Shown here piece after piece: positions 32,250 through 43,215 of a stretch of 64,000 nt of DNA (positions are counted from its first letter, which is position 1; the number at the start of each line of letters is the position of its first letter). The translations under genes and the position numbers were made by a program. Source of the stretch: Clarkia xantiana subsp. parviflora (Eukaryota > Streptophyta > Magnoliopsida > Myrtales > Onagraceae). The notes beneath the pieces are model-generated. The model had not been told where the DNA came from. It did no database searches and was given only the letters and a program-made list of their open reading frames with translations. The stretch is from positions 8,060,001 through 8,124,000 of the forward strand of contig JAPTYO010000017.1 in the NCBI GenBank assembly GCA_036873135.1. The letters are read 5' to 3'.

Positions 32250-34187
32250 ATTATCCGGCCGTTGAGAAGTATCTCTTTGCGTTAATTATAACTGCTCGGA
32301 AGCTAAGGCCTTATTTACATGCACATGAGATTACTGTGTTGACAAACCAGCCTCTGAAGCATTTTTTGAATCGGCCGGATGCGTCGGGGAGGTTAGTAAA
32401 ATGGGAAGTCGAGCTTAGTGAGTTTCGCATACACTTTGCTCCGAGAACGGCTACTAAGGGCCAGGCATTGGCGGATTTCATAGCAGAGTCTACAGCCCCC
32501 GATCTGGAAGAAGCGGGCCCTGTAGAGGGGGCAACCATGGAGGTCCCAATAGCAGAACAACCAGAGATGGCAGAGCAATCAGAACAGCCAAGCGAGGAAA
32601 TTACCTGGGAGATGTACACGGATGGCTCCTCGAGTTTAGATGGATCAGGAGCAGGGTTTGTATTAATACCACCAGGTGGAGGTGAACCGCTTCGATATGC
32701 TTTGGCTCTAACATTTAGGGCCACGAACAACGAAGCTGAGTACGAGGCTCTTATCACGGGCTTGAAAATTGCCAAAGGTACGGGAGTCGCTCACTTGAGA
32801 GTGAAGTGTGACGCGGCCCTAATTGTAAACCAGGTTCAAGGGCGATACGAGGCGAAGAGCCCGATGATGAGGAAGTACCTGCGCGAGGTGCAAGCCTTGA
32901 AGGAGAATTTTAAAAGCTTCGACATCGAGGCAATCCCGAGGGAGGAAAACGTGGAGGCAGATGCCTTGAGCAAATTTGCCCTGGGGGCACCCTTGGAGGA
33001 AAATCGGAAGGTGCACTTCTTGGAAAAGGTGATCTTGTCGACCACCGACCCGACACAGGTGTGTGCTATTGAAGCAGGATCGGAGGAGGAGCCCACTTGG
33101 ATGACCCCGACAGTCACGTACCTAACTACGGGGGCAGTCCCCGATGATAAAGTAGTAGCTGACAGGATACGTCGGATCGCGGCTAATTACGTGATGATGG
33201 ACAATCAGCTATACAAGAAGGGCTGGTTCTCGACTCCGTACTTGAAGTGTGTGTGTGAGCCCGACACAAGTCGAATCCTGAAAGAGGTGCATGAAGGGGT
33301 CGCGGCTTGTCATGAAGGGGGCCGATCCATTATGAGGAAAGTGCTGAACTTGGGCTATTATTGGCCTACGATGAGCAAGGAGGCGACGGCGTTGGTCCGA
33401 TCCTGTGACCCGTGCCAGAGGTACACCCCGAGTATTGTGGCTCCGGCCGCTAATCTGACATCCATCAAGAGCGCTTGGCCCTTCGCGCAGTGGGGCATCG
33501 ACTTGGTGGGACCTCTTCCGCAAGCACAAGGTCAGTGTAAGTATTTGCTTGTAGCTATCGATTATTTTTCGAAATGGATAGAGGCAAAGGCGTTGGCCAG
33601 AACGACGGGGAACCAGATCGTCAAGTTCCTCCAGACCCATATTGTGTCCAGATACGGGATTCCTAAGGTGGTGATCAGCGATAATGGTCCACCGTTTAAC
33701 GGGTCTCGGGTGAGGGAGTATCTGGAGGAGTTGAACATCGAGCATCGGACACCCTCTGTCCGCCATGCTCAGACTAATGGCCAGGTGGAATCGGCCAACA
33801 AAATCGTGATGGATGGCCTGAAGAAAAGGGTCTATGCCTTGAAGGGAAAATGGCTGAATGAGCAGGAAAACGTGCTTTGGGCTGTTAGAACGACACCCAA
33901 ACGATCAACTGGGGAGACTCCGTTTGGCCTTGTTTATGGCACGGAGGCTGTTGCTCCCGTGGAGGTAGCTGTGGCGTCCCATCGGATGAGATATTACGAG
34001 CCTTTGACGAATGATGAGATGAGACGTCTGGATTTGGACTTGCTCGAAGAGAAGAGGCGGGAAGCCGATGAAGTCCAGGCTCGAATGCGTTTGGCGACGG
34101 CCAGGTATTACAATCGGCGAGTTAAGTCCCGACAATTCTTCGTCGGGGAGCTGGTTTGGCGTCGCAACGAGTTTACCCTTTTGGATC
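32246..34187 (+). pseudogene. Element 2 RNase H end, archaeal-type RNase H, integrase (cut by element 3)
   Basis: 647 open residues. Archaeal-type RNase H: D126 (MYTDGSSS), E163/E165 (NNEAEYEAL), D189 (VKCDAAL), D239 (VEADALS). Integrase HHCC: H349, H356, C387, C390; DDE: D419, D479, E515. All key residues are present. The frame continues into the LTR of element 3 (apparent end 34312), which is not original. The missing last 48 residues are at 43917-44062. Confidence 0.92.
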
Positions 34188-34883
34188 TGTTGGATCACGG
34201 TGGAACTCCGGTACGGATCTTGACGGCAATCCTAGCTCCTTTGCTCCACGCAATCCTGCAAGAGGGGATAGACCGGGCGGTGACCCAGAATCCCTCTCCG
34301 ATGCTTAAATGAGTCTCTCGTATGACTGGCAAGCAATAATCTCAAAGGGTATGTAATTCAACGTAAGTGATCTGAGGTGACCTCCTGCCCTTTTATAGGC
34401 AAAGAGGTGCCTCAGGTACCTGGCGAACCGTTGGGGGTGGTTAGCCCGTATCCCGCTTATCTCGTACATGATCTCGCGTATCTTAGCCATGCCCCGCGTA
34501 TCTCGGCCACGATCCGTGTATCTTAACCACGTTCCGTATATCTCGGCCACGCCCCGCATATCTTGGCTTTATCCTCTGGTAACGAGTCCCGACTCCCGTC
34601 GGGGACTCCAGAGTTATCTCGTTGTGTCACCGCTCGGGGCCCCTCGTCATCGTGACAGGGCCAATCATTATCAGGGATTCATCATCGGGGCCTACTTAAA
34701 GGCTTCTCATCGGGAGCTTCTAGCTCTACTGTCGGGACCGACTCTGTCGGGACCCTGCTTCGTCGGGACTCCCTTCATCGGGACCCTTCTCCTAGGTCAT
34801 CGTGACCTTTACTCTGGGCCTGGTGGGCCTGTTTGCCGTTTCCTCGCCGTTAAAGGGCCTGACGGCTATAATCGGACCCATCA
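34188..34883 (-). repeat. Element 3, 3' LTR (696 bp)
   Basis: TGTTGGATCACGG ... CCCATCA on plus. Its copy is 43216-43911. Confidence 0.96.
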
Positions 34884-34895
34884 TTTGCCCCCAAG
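34884..34895 (-). other. Polypurine tract of element 3
   Basis: Minus strand CTTGGGGGCAAA before TGATGGG. Confidence 0.85.
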
Positions 34896-35268
34896 ACATG
34901 AGGGACTTTTAGTTCGTCGTGTCTTCCAACTCCCGATTTTTCCAATACTAGAGTCGGGGATCCACTCCTTGGTTCAGTTACTTAAAGTTATCAGTCTTCT
35001 CCTCTACGTTTCCTCAGGGTTTTATGGATAACTGCTATATCCCAAGGGTCTCTTCGGTTTTCTAGTGCATTAAATGCAGCAGATAGTGAAGTGACGTCAT
35101 CAGTACCCGTGCCTGATTCTCTGTGTCTGCTTTTTCTGAAAAGTACTTTTCAGGATATTTCATCATTGCACTTGCTGCCACTCCGCACGTTTCATCTCAA
35201 CGGTCCAGATTAGAGCGCTTCAACTTCGACGGTTCAGATTAACGCGCCCCTTCAACTATCCTTTTTGC

Positions 35269-35279
35269 CTATAAAATCC
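35269..35279 (+). promoter_or_regulatory. TATA box of the element 3 antisense gene
   Basis: CTATAAAATCC, 140 bp before the ATG, preceded by the conserved ATCTCAACGGTCCAGATTA block (about 35193-35211). Confidence 0.68.
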
Positions 35280-35408
35280 TTACCCAGGGTTCAGTTTCCT
35301 CTCATCATCTACAAATTTTCGAAGGCTTTCTGCAGCTCTTGAGACCTTAGTGTTTCTTCAGCCATCCTTCCAGCAATGTTAGGTTCATCCTTTCAGCCTT
35401 CAATTATC

Positions 35409-35882
35409 ATGTCAGGTAAGGGTTTCTTCTCTATTGTTCGCCTTCATCTTTGCTTAGTTTGATTGTAATTTTCCGGGAAGACCTAACATCCCTTTCAATG
35501 ACTGATCTCAGACAGTGGATCTGGTTTCGAGGGAAGGAAGCTTTTCAACTTCGACTATGTTCTGAACGAAATTTTCAGCACTGCTTATGATGCAGCTCTC
35601 CGGGAAGGATGTATCATTTCCACCAGAAAAGCCGATGCTCAAGGCCGGAAATGCATACCACAAGTTCAGAGTGAAGAGGAGCTACTTCTTCATCGGAAAC
35701 TCCTCGATTCCATGACCCCGATAGCCAATCCTTCAACGGCTGACCCTGTGGAGCCTTCTGCCCTAGACCTTGCGGACCATGTTCCCGTTGATGCCGTTAA
35801 CAAGGATCAGGTTGAACTGCTTATCGCTGGAATCTTTGTATTCTTCTCCTTTTGTAATCATCGGGCCTTCGAGCTCTATTAA
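35409..35882 (+). CDS. Antisense gene of element 3, short form (125 aa, one intron)
   Basis: Exon 1 ATG TCA G (35409-35415), intron GTAAGG ... GATCTCAG, exon 2 35512-35882 ending TAA. The total of 378 nt is in frame. The N-terminus (DSGSGFEGRKLFNFDY, STAYDAALREGCI) matches the full-length gene of element 1. Then KADAQGRKCIPQVQSEEELL replaces the Transposase_28 domain through an internal deletion and frame change shared with elements 2 and 4. The C-terminus is acidic and Pro-rich. No stop interrupts it. Whether it is translated is unknown. Confidence 0.58.
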
Positions 35883-35959
35883 TATCAGACTTTCTCAGTT
35901 TTGATTCTTTTATCGCACCTCTCCTAGTGGCTTTATTACACTTTCTCAAGTCGAAACCT

Positions 35960-36170
35960 CGATACTTAAGATACATCACTTAAGACGATTTACTAACTTG
36001 CACCACTTAAGGTGACTTACCATTATGCACCACTTAAGGCGACTTTACATCGTGCACCACCTAAGGCGACTTTTCAACTTGCGCCACTTAAGGCGACTTA
36101 ATATCGTGCACCACTAAAGGTGACTTTTTGATACTTAGAATAAATCTAAGGATCGTGCACCGCTAAAGGC
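35960..36170 (+). repeat. Tandem repeats of element 3, first block
   Basis: GCACCACTTAAGGCGACTT-type units following the short antisense ORF. Confidence 0.88.
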
Positions 36171-36465
36171 GACGTCCGAGGACGCTTCTGAACTTCCAAG
36201 TGCGGACGCCCCGATAGTCGATCCTCCTGAAGCCAACCCTGTGGATCCTTCTGTTACCGACTCCGCGGACCCAGCTGCTGCCCATGCTGCCGACAAGGAC
36301 CAAGCTTGAATGTTTTTATCTTTAGAGTCCTTGTATCTTCTTCTTTTTTGTCATCGTCGGGCCCTCGAGCCCTTATCAATATCAAACTTCTCTAGTTCCG
36401 ATCTTTTGTTGCACTTCTCCGAGTGACTTTCTTCGATTCTCATACGTCCTTCCCGACGAGTTAAT
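36171..36465 (+). pseudogene. Duplicated tail of the antisense gene in element 3
   Basis: Starts abruptly inside the repeats and is nearly identical to 4510-4755 of element 1: last exon (EDASELPSADAPIVDPPEANP, ending at TGA about 36309) plus its 3' flank. Element 3 therefore carries a short-form antisense gene and a tail of the full-length form, separated by repeats. Confidence 0.8.
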
Positions 36466-36469
36466 AACT

Positions 36470-37575
36470 TGCACCCCTTAGGGCGACTTAACATCGAGTG
36501 CATCACTTAAGACGACTTAGTTCTTAGCTGCCGAAACCTCGACACTTTAAGAAAGTTTCGTACGTCCCTTCCGACGATTTAATAACTTGCACCACTTAAG
36601 GTGACTTAACATCGAGTGCATCACTTAAGACGACTTTTCGGATACTTAGAATAAACCTAAGTATTTGTGCACCACTTAAGGCGGCTTTATCGAGTGCATC
36701 ACTTAAGACGACTTTTGGATACTTAGAATAAACCTAAGTATTTGTGCACCACTTAAGGCGGCTTTATCGGGTGCATCACTGGAGGCGACTTTCATCGTGC
36801 ACCACTGAAGGCGACTTTTCTCGTGCACCACTGAAGGCGACTTTCATCGTGCACCACTGAAGGCGACTTTTCTCGTGCACCACTGAAGGCGACTTTCATC
36901 GTGCACCACTGAAGGCGACTTTTCTCGTGCACCACTGAAGGCGACTTTCATCGTGCACCACTGAAGGCGACTTTATCGGGCACCACTGAAGGCGACTTTT
37001 ATCGTGCACCACTGAAGGCGACTTTCGGATACTTAGAATAAACCTAAGTATTGTGCACCACTTAAGGCGACTTTATCAGGCACCATTAAAGGTGACTTTC
37101 ATCACGCACCACTGAAGGCGACTTTTATCGTGCACCACTGAAGGCGACTTTCATCGTGCACCACTGAAGGCGACTTTATCGGGCACCACTGAAGGCGACT
37201 TTTATCGTGCACCACTGAAGGCGACTTTCGGATACTTAGAATAAACCTAAGTATTGTGCACCACTTAAGGCGGCTTTATCAGGCACCATTAAAGGTGACT
37301 TTCATCACGCACCACTGAAGGCGACTTTTATCGTGCACCACTGAAGGCGACTTTTACCCTTGGCATAAATCTAAGGACAACTCTTATTTGGAAGCAACCT
37401 CTTTATTAATTGGCATAAGATAGGTTTACATCGAATTTAAACGATAAATAGCATACACCACTTAAGGCGATTTTATCGGGCACCACTTAAGGCGACTTTA
37501 TCGGGCACCACTTAAGGCGACTTTCTCGGGCACCACTTAAGGCGACTTTCTCGGGCACCACTTAAGGCGACTTTC
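36470..37575 (+). repeat. Tandem repeats of element 3, second block with higher-order units
   Basis: About 40 units of 21-28 bp (TGCACCACTGAAGGCGACTT and variants). Blocks starting CGGATACTTAGAATAAACC recur at 37026 and 37229, giving a higher-order unit of about 203 bp. Confidence 0.92.
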
Positions 37576-37576
37576 T

Positions 37577-38326
37577 TCAAGCATGGTGTTTCTTCAAGTG
37601 TTCGTCACTGAAAGAATGCTTTAACGGTCTGCCATCGAGGTCTTCCAACTTGTATGCGTTCGGAGCTGGCATCCCCACGACCTTATAAGGTCCTTCCCAT
37701 TTTGGTGACATCTTGTTGATTCGGTCCAAAAGGGTGAACTCGTTGCAACGCCAAACCAGCTCCCCGACGAAGAACTGTCGGGACTTCACTCGCCGATTAT
37801 AGTACCTGGCCGTCGCTAAGCGCATACGTGCTTGGACTTCATCGGCTTCCCGCCTTTTCTCTTCAAGTTGGTCCAAGTCCAGACGTCTTACTTCATCGTT
37901 CGTTAGGGGCTCGTAATATCTCATCCGATGGGACGCCATAGCTACCTCCACAGGAGCGACAGCTTCCGTGCCATAAACAAGGCTAAACGGAGTCTCTCCT
38001 GTTGATCGTTTGGGTGTCGTTCTAACAGCCCAAAGTACGTTTTCCAGTTCGTTCAGCCATTTGCCCTTCAAGGCATAGACCCTCTTCTTCAGGCCATCCA
38101 TCACGATTTTGTTGGCTGACTCCACCTGGCCATTAGTTTGAGCATGGCGTACGGAGGCGGTCCGATGCTCAACGTTCAGTTCTTCCAGATACTCCCTCAC
38201 CTGAGAGCCGTTGAATGGTGGGCCATTGTCGCTGATCACCACCTTAGGAACCCCGTATCTGGACACGATGTGGGTTTGGAGGAACTTGACGATCTGGTTC
38301 CCCGTTGTTCTGGCCAATGCCTTCAC
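37577..38326 (-). pseudogene. Element 3 integrase, C-terminal part
   Basis: Starts after a TAA that replaces Tyr in AIDYFSKW (about 38347). Contains the second Asp (VISDNGPPF), the Glu (TNGQVESAN) and the GPY-type end (PKWEGPYKVVG ... LKKHHA). Confidence 0.88.
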
Positions 38327-38344
38327 CTCTATCCATTTCGAAAA

Positions 38345-38851
38345 TTAATCGATAGCTACAAGTAAATACTTACATTGTCCTTGTGCCTGTGGAAGAGGTC
38401 CCACCAAGTCGATGCCCCACTGCGCGAAGGGCCAAGCGCTCTTGATGGATGTCAGGTTAGCAGCCGGAGCCACAATACTCGGGGCGTACCTCTGGCACGC
38501 GTCGCATGATCGGACCAACGCCGTTGCTTCTTTGTTCATCGTGGGCCAATAGTAGCCTAAGTTTAACACCTTCCTCAGAATGGATCGGGCCCCTTCGTGA
38601 CAAGCCGCGATCCCCTCATGCATTTCCTTCAGGATTCGATTGGTGTCGGGCTCTGCTACACACTTCAGGTACGGAGTCGAGAACCAGCCCTTCTTGTACA
38701 GCTGATTTTCCAGCATCACATAATTAGACGCGATCCGACATATCCTATCTGCTGCTACCTTATCCTCGGGGACTGCCCCCGTAGTCAGATACGTGACTAT
38801 CGGGGTCATCCAAGTGGGCTCCTCCTCCAATTTCGCTTCAACGGTGCACAC
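38345..38851 (-). pseudogene. Element 3 integrase, N-terminal part
   Basis: HHCC zinc-binding region (HEGIAACHEGARS ... CDACQ) and the first catalytic Asp (WGIDLVGPL); ends at the TAA after LLVAID. Confidence 0.88.
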
Positions 38852-38872
38852 CTGCGTGGGGTCAATGTTTGA

Positions 38873-39144
38873 CTAGATCACCTTCTCCAGAAAGTGCACC
38901 TTCCGATTTTCTTCTAAGGGTGCCCCCAGGGCAAATTTGCTCAAGGCGTCTGCCTCTACGTTTTCCTCCCTCGGAATAGCCTCGATATCGAAGCTTTTGA
39001 AGCTCTCTCTTAGGGTTTGTACCTTTCGCAGATACTTCTTCATTATCGGGCTCCTTGCTTCGTATCGCCCTTGAACCTGGTTCACGATTAACGCCGCATC
39101 GCACTTCACTCTTAAGTGATCGATTCCAGTGCCTTTAGCGATTT
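38873..39144 (-). pseudogene. Element 3 archaeal-type RNase H, C-terminal half
   Basis: VKCDAALIVNQVQGRYEA ... EENVEADALSKFAL, out of frame with the upstream ORF because of a 1-bp deletion near 39155; ends at a TAG (about 38871) after EKVI. Confidence 0.85.
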
Positions 39145-42100
39145 TCAGGCCCGTGTAAGAGCTTCATACTCTGCTTCGTTGTTTGTGGCCTTGAATGTTG
39201 AAGCCAAGGCATATCGGAGCGGTTCACCTTCACCCGGTGGTATCAACAAGAAACCCGCTCCTGATCCGTCTGAACTTGCGGAGCCATCCGTGTACATCTC
39301 CCAGATATTTTCCTTGTTTGGCTGTTCTGATTGCTCTGCCTTCTCTGGTTGTTCTTCTGTCGGGACCCCCATGGTTGCCCCCTCTACAGGGCCCGTTTCT
39401 TCTAGATCGGGGGCTGTAGATTCTGCTATAAAGTCCGCCAATGCCTGGCCCTTGATTGCCGTTCTTGGAGCAAAGTGTATTCGAAACTCACTGAGCTCTA
39501 CTACCCATTTCACCAATCTCCCCGATGCATCGGGTCGGTTCAAAAAATGCTTCAAAGGCTGGTTCGTTAGCACAGTGATCTCGTGTGCGTGGAAATATGG
39601 CCTTAGCTTCCGAGCAGTAATTATCAACGCAAAGAGGTACTTCTCAACGGCGGGATAGTTCAATTCAGATTTGGCAAATGCCTTGCTTACATAATAGACG
39701 GGGACTTGATTACCCTCGACAACCTTCACTAACACAGAGCTAATAGCAAATTCAGAAACAGCCAAATAAAGGAAGAGCGGCTCGCCTGGAACCGGTTTCG
39801 CCAGCGGCGGGAGTGTGCGAAGATGCTGCTTGAGTGCTTGGAACGCCTCTTCACATTTGGCGGTCCATTCGAATTTTTTGTTGGCCCTCAGGACTTCAAA
39901 AAACGGCATTGATCGGTCGCTGGCTTTGGACAAGAAGCGGTTCATTGCAGCTAGTCGGCCATTCAGTACTTGCACCTCCCGATGGTTTATCGGAGACTGC
40001 ATCTCCTCGATTGCCCTCAGCTTCTCAGGGTTCACTTCAATTCCTCTTTGGCTCACCATGAAGCCCAAAAACTTCCCTGAGTGGACTCCGAAGGCACATT
40101 TCGTCGGGTTCAAGCGAACTTGATGAAGCCTCATTCGCTCAAACGCCATGGTAAGGTTGTGCACGTGATTCTCGGATTGTCGGGACTTCACCAGCATGTC
40201 GTCCACGTAAGCTTCCATGGTTTCTCCCAGCATATCCCCAAACAGCTTGTTCACCATCCGCTGGTAGGTTGCCCCGGCGTTGATTAACCCGAAAGGCATG
40301 ACATCATAGTGATAGATGTCGCTGTCTGCATAAAACGCAGTGTGGGGGGCGTCTTCCTTGGCCATCTTGATCTGGTTGTAGCCTGAATACGCATCCATGA
40401 AGCTCAGCAGCTCATGTCCCGACGTGGCATCTACCAGCTGGTCAATCCTCGGGAGTGGATAGCAATCTTTTGGACAAGCCTTGTTCAAGTCGCGGAAGTC
40501 CACGCACATTCGCCACTTTCCGTTAGTCTTCTTCACCAGCACTGGGTTGGCGACCCAAGTCTGGAATCGGAGCTCCTTGATGAAACCAGCATCGAGCAAC
40601 CTGCCCACCTCCTGCTGGACCGCGATCTTCTTATCCGTGCCCATCGGACGCCTCTTCTGCGTGATAGGCTTGATCGCGGGGTCTATTTTCAGCTCGTGTA
40701 CGATCACGTCGGGGCTGATTCCTGGCATATCGCTGGGGGACCAGGCAAACAACTCTTTGAACTCTTTCAGCAATTCCACCAATTTTTGGGTTGTCTCCTC
40801 CGTTAGAGCGGACCCGATCTTCACCTTCCTCTGGGGTCCGTCGATCTCTACTTCTTTCAGATCCTCTACGGGGGCGGGACGCCCAAACTCTTCTCTGGGA
40901 TCTGTGTCTGTCTGGAGGACAGTCATGGCCTCTCGCCTCCTCCTCCGGGTGGCATTAACATAGCATTTTCGAGAAGCCACCTGGTCGCCCTTGACTTCTC
41001 CGACCCCGTGGTCAGTCGGGAACTTCATCTTCTGGTGCACAGTCGAGGCGACCGCCATTAGGGGATTGATGGTTGTTCTCCCGATAATTGCGTTGTAGGT
41101 CCCCGCAGAATCAACCACGACAAATTCCACATTCCTCCTTTCCGACTTCCACCCACTACCAAACTCCACTGGTAAGGTGATTACTCCCAGTGGGTAAGAA
41201 GTTGAGCCAGAAAACCCGACCATCGGGAAGTTTGCTTCCTTTAGATCCTTCTTCGTCTTCCCCATGGCCTCCAGCGCGTCCATGAACAGAATGTCGGAGG
41301 AGCTCCCTCCGTCGATTAGGATTCTCTTCATCTCGAACCCATCTACGTCCAGGGTTACCACCAGGGCATCGTCGTGCGGAGTCTCTACGCCTATGAGGTC
41401 CTCCGATGAGAAGGAGATCACCATCTCTTCCTTCAGGGTCCAGGATCGGGACCTCTTACCCAGCACTACCGCCGTAGGGATTCTAGAGGCATAGACCTCT
41501 CGAGCGGATGAGGTATCTCCACCAGCAGCAAATCCTCCATGAATCACGTTGATGACTCGTCTTTCTTTGCGAACACCATATGACTCTGGGTCAGTTCTCT
41601 TCTTCTTCGGAGACCGATCGCGGGATCGGGAACGGGACCGCGACCGGGACCGAGAGCGGGACCTGCAGCGTTTGTCCCCGACAAACTTCTTGAGCTTTCC
41701 CTTCTGGATTAGCTTCTCAATCTCCTTTTTCAGCTCCCGACAGTGATTGGTGTCGTGGCCATTTGCGCGGTGGAATCGGCAATAGCGATCTGTGCGGGAC
41801 CCGAGGAATTCTCCATCTTTCTTCGGGGGGTATCTGGAGATACCGTGTCGTTCCATGACTGTCAGCACTTCCGCCATAGAGCAATTGAGAGGAACGTCGA
41901 GATTTTCCCGCTTATCATTCCTTGAAGAACGTCTGTCGTCCCTCCGATCCGGACGTCCTCGATTCTTGCTGCTGTCGGGTTTACCCTTCGACTTACGATC
42001 GTCGAGAGGTTTACTCAGCTGCTTCCCTTTATTTGACTTCGGGGGTTCCAGTTTTCCCGCGGCTATCTTGGACTCCTGGACATCAATCTGTCGCTTCACC

Positions 42101-43179
42101 CTCTTCTGCAAAGCCTCCATATTCCACACAGCCTTCTCAGCCACGCTGTGCATCAAGTCGGAGCCATAAGGGGCTGTCAGGTTCCGAATAAAGGTGCGGA
42201 TGGTCTCGCCCTCCGAGATTTCCTCGTCTATCTCTGCTACGCTGGCTGTGTACCGCTGGTAATAGTGTGCCAGCGACTCGTCGGGCCTCTGCACCACCTG
42301 GGTCAGAGACCTCACGCTCTTCAACAATCGCCTGCGGCCCTGATATTGTCGAATGAAGCGGTCGTGCATGTCCGCCCAACATGTAATGCAACCTGGGGGA
42401 AGGCTGAAGAACCAGGTCAGGGCTCTTTCTCCGAGTGTGTTTGGGAACGGCGTACACACTATATCTTCATTTGGGGCTCTACCCAGACACGCCATAAGAT
42501 GCTTCTGAACATGACGGACTGGATCTCCTTCGCCATCATATTCCTTAATCTCGGGGATACCTAGCCCAGGCGGGGCGAGGGTGTCTATTAGCCGGGGCAC
42601 GAAGGGATGAGTGGATCGATCCCTCAGCTCCGACACCAGCGGCTTCTGTTCTCCCATACAGATGTTCACGATCTTTACCACCTGGTCGGGAGTGATGGGA
42701 CCATTCAGGGGAATGGTCCTATGCTGTACTGGTCCTGGCCCATCAACCACGAACCTTTCCGGCTGACCAGTTGCCCTACCTCTGTCCTGGCCTCGGGGCG
42801 GGGCTTCCTGTGCATTCTGACCCTCTGTTGGTAGGGTTGCTTCCTCCAGCGGGGGCATCTCCTCCTGCCTCCTCGCAGCCTCCCTTCGGTCCAAAAGAGC
42901 CTCGACAGCCGCTAAAAACATGGGCATGGCTTCGGCCACGGCCCTCGTCAAATCTGCAGCTGGGGGAGCCTCCTGCCCCCTATTATCCTGGTGTTGAGGG
43001 GCAACGTCTTCGGGATGCGACCCATTGTGTCCTCCTGTCTGGGAGAGTTCAGCCGGGGGATGGTTCTGGTTTTCCCCTTGTTCCGGTACTGAATTCAGGT
43101 TCGTTGCGGTGGGGTGACGGGAACCACCAAATTGTCCTCTCTTGTTCTTGCCAGCCGCCATCGATCGAGTAGAAGGCAT
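39145..43179 (-). CDS. Element 3 Gag, protease, RT, RNase H and start of archaeal RNase H, one open frame
   Basis: About 1,344 residues from ATG 43179 (MPSTRSMAAGKNKRG) without a stop: Gag core, CHHC knuckle (near 467-480), arginine/serine tract (near 503-522) and KKKR, protease ILIDGGSSSD (near 623), RT with YVDD (near 991), degenerate RNase H, then MYTDGSASSDGSGAGF. It ends early at ...EYEALTRA through a 1-bp deletion. This is the most intact gag-pol of the window and shows that Gag and Pol are in one frame in this family, since Gln replaces the stop seen in elements 1 and 2. A longer reading to 43281 includes PBS and LTR and is unlikely. Confidence 0.93.
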   Translation of the reverse strand: MPSTRSMAAGKNKRGQFGGSRHPTATNLNSVPEQGENQNHPPAELSQTGGHNGSHPEDVAPQHQDNRGQEAPPAADLTRAVAEAMPMFLAAVEALLDRREAARRQEEMPPLEEATLPTEGQNAQEAPPRGQDRGRATGQPERFVVDGPGPVQHRTIPLNGPITPDQVVKIVNICMGEQKPLVSELRDRSTHPFVPRLIDTLAPPGLGIPEIKEYDGEGDPVRHVQKHLMACLGRAPNEDIVCTPFPNTLGERALTWFFSLPPGCITCWADMHDRFIRQYQGRRRLLKSVRSLTQVVQRPDESLAHYYQRYTASVAEIDEEISEGETIRTFIRNLTAPYGSDLMHSVAEKAVWNMEALQKRVKRQIDVQESKIAAGKLEPPKSNKGKQLSKPLDDRKSKGKPDSSKNRGRPDRRDDRRSSRNDKRENLDVPLNCSMAEVLTVMERHGISRYPPKKDGEFLGSRTDRYCRFHRANGHDTNHCRELKKEIEKLIQKGKLKKFVGDKRCRSRSRSRSRSRSRSRDRSPKKKRTDPESYGVRKERRVINVIHGGFAAGGDTSSAREVYASRIPTAVVLGKRSRSWTLKEEMVISFSSEDLIGVETPHDDALVVTLDVDGFEMKRILIDGGSSSDILFMDALEAMGKTKKDLKEANFPMVGFSGSTSYPLGVITLPVEFGSGWKSERRNVEFVVVDSAGTYNAIIGRTTINPLMAVASTVHQKMKFPTDHGVGEVKGDQVASRKCYVNATRRRRREAMTVLQTDTDPREEFGRPAPVEDLKEVEIDGPQRKVKIGSALTEETTQKLVELLKEFKELFAWSPSDMPGISPDVIVHELKIDPAIKPITQKRRPMGTDKKIAVQQEVGRLLDAGFIKELRFQTWVANPVLVKKTNGKWRMCVDFRDLNKACPKDCYPLPRIDQLVDATSGHELLSFMDAYSGYNQIKMAKEDAPHTAFYADSDIYHYDVMPFGLINAGATYQRMVNKLFGDMLGETMEAYVDDMLVKSRQSENHVHNLTMAFERMRLHQVRLNPTKCAFGVHSGKFLGFMVSQRGIEVNPEKLRAIEEMQSPINHREVQVLNGRLAAMNRFLSKASDRSMPFFEVLRANKKFEWTAKCEEAFQALKQHLRTLPPLAKPVPGEPLFLYLAVSEFAISSVLVKVVEGNQVPVYYVSKAFAKSELNYPAVEKYLFALIITARKLRPYFHAHEITVLTNQPLKHFLNRPDASGRLVKWVVELSEFRIHFAPRTAIKGQALADFIAESTAPDLEETGPVEGATMGVPTEEQPEKAEQSEQPNKENIWEMYTDGSASSDGSGAGFLLIPPGEGEPLRYALASTFKATNNEAEYEALTRA

Positions 43180-43196
43180 GTTAGCTTTTTGTTTGA

Positions 43197-43215
43197 TTCC
43201 CACAGACGGCACCAA
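43197..43215 (-). other. Primer binding site of element 3
   Basis: Minus strand TTGGTGCCGTCTGTGGGAA, with one change (C to T) from elements 1, 2 and 4. Confidence 0.8.

Noticed and set aside
30441..34187. Integrated pararetrovirus (caulimovirus)
   Set aside because: LTRs, integrase, PBS/polypurine tract and TSDs mark a Ty3/gypsy retrotransposon; no movement protein and no circular-virus layout.
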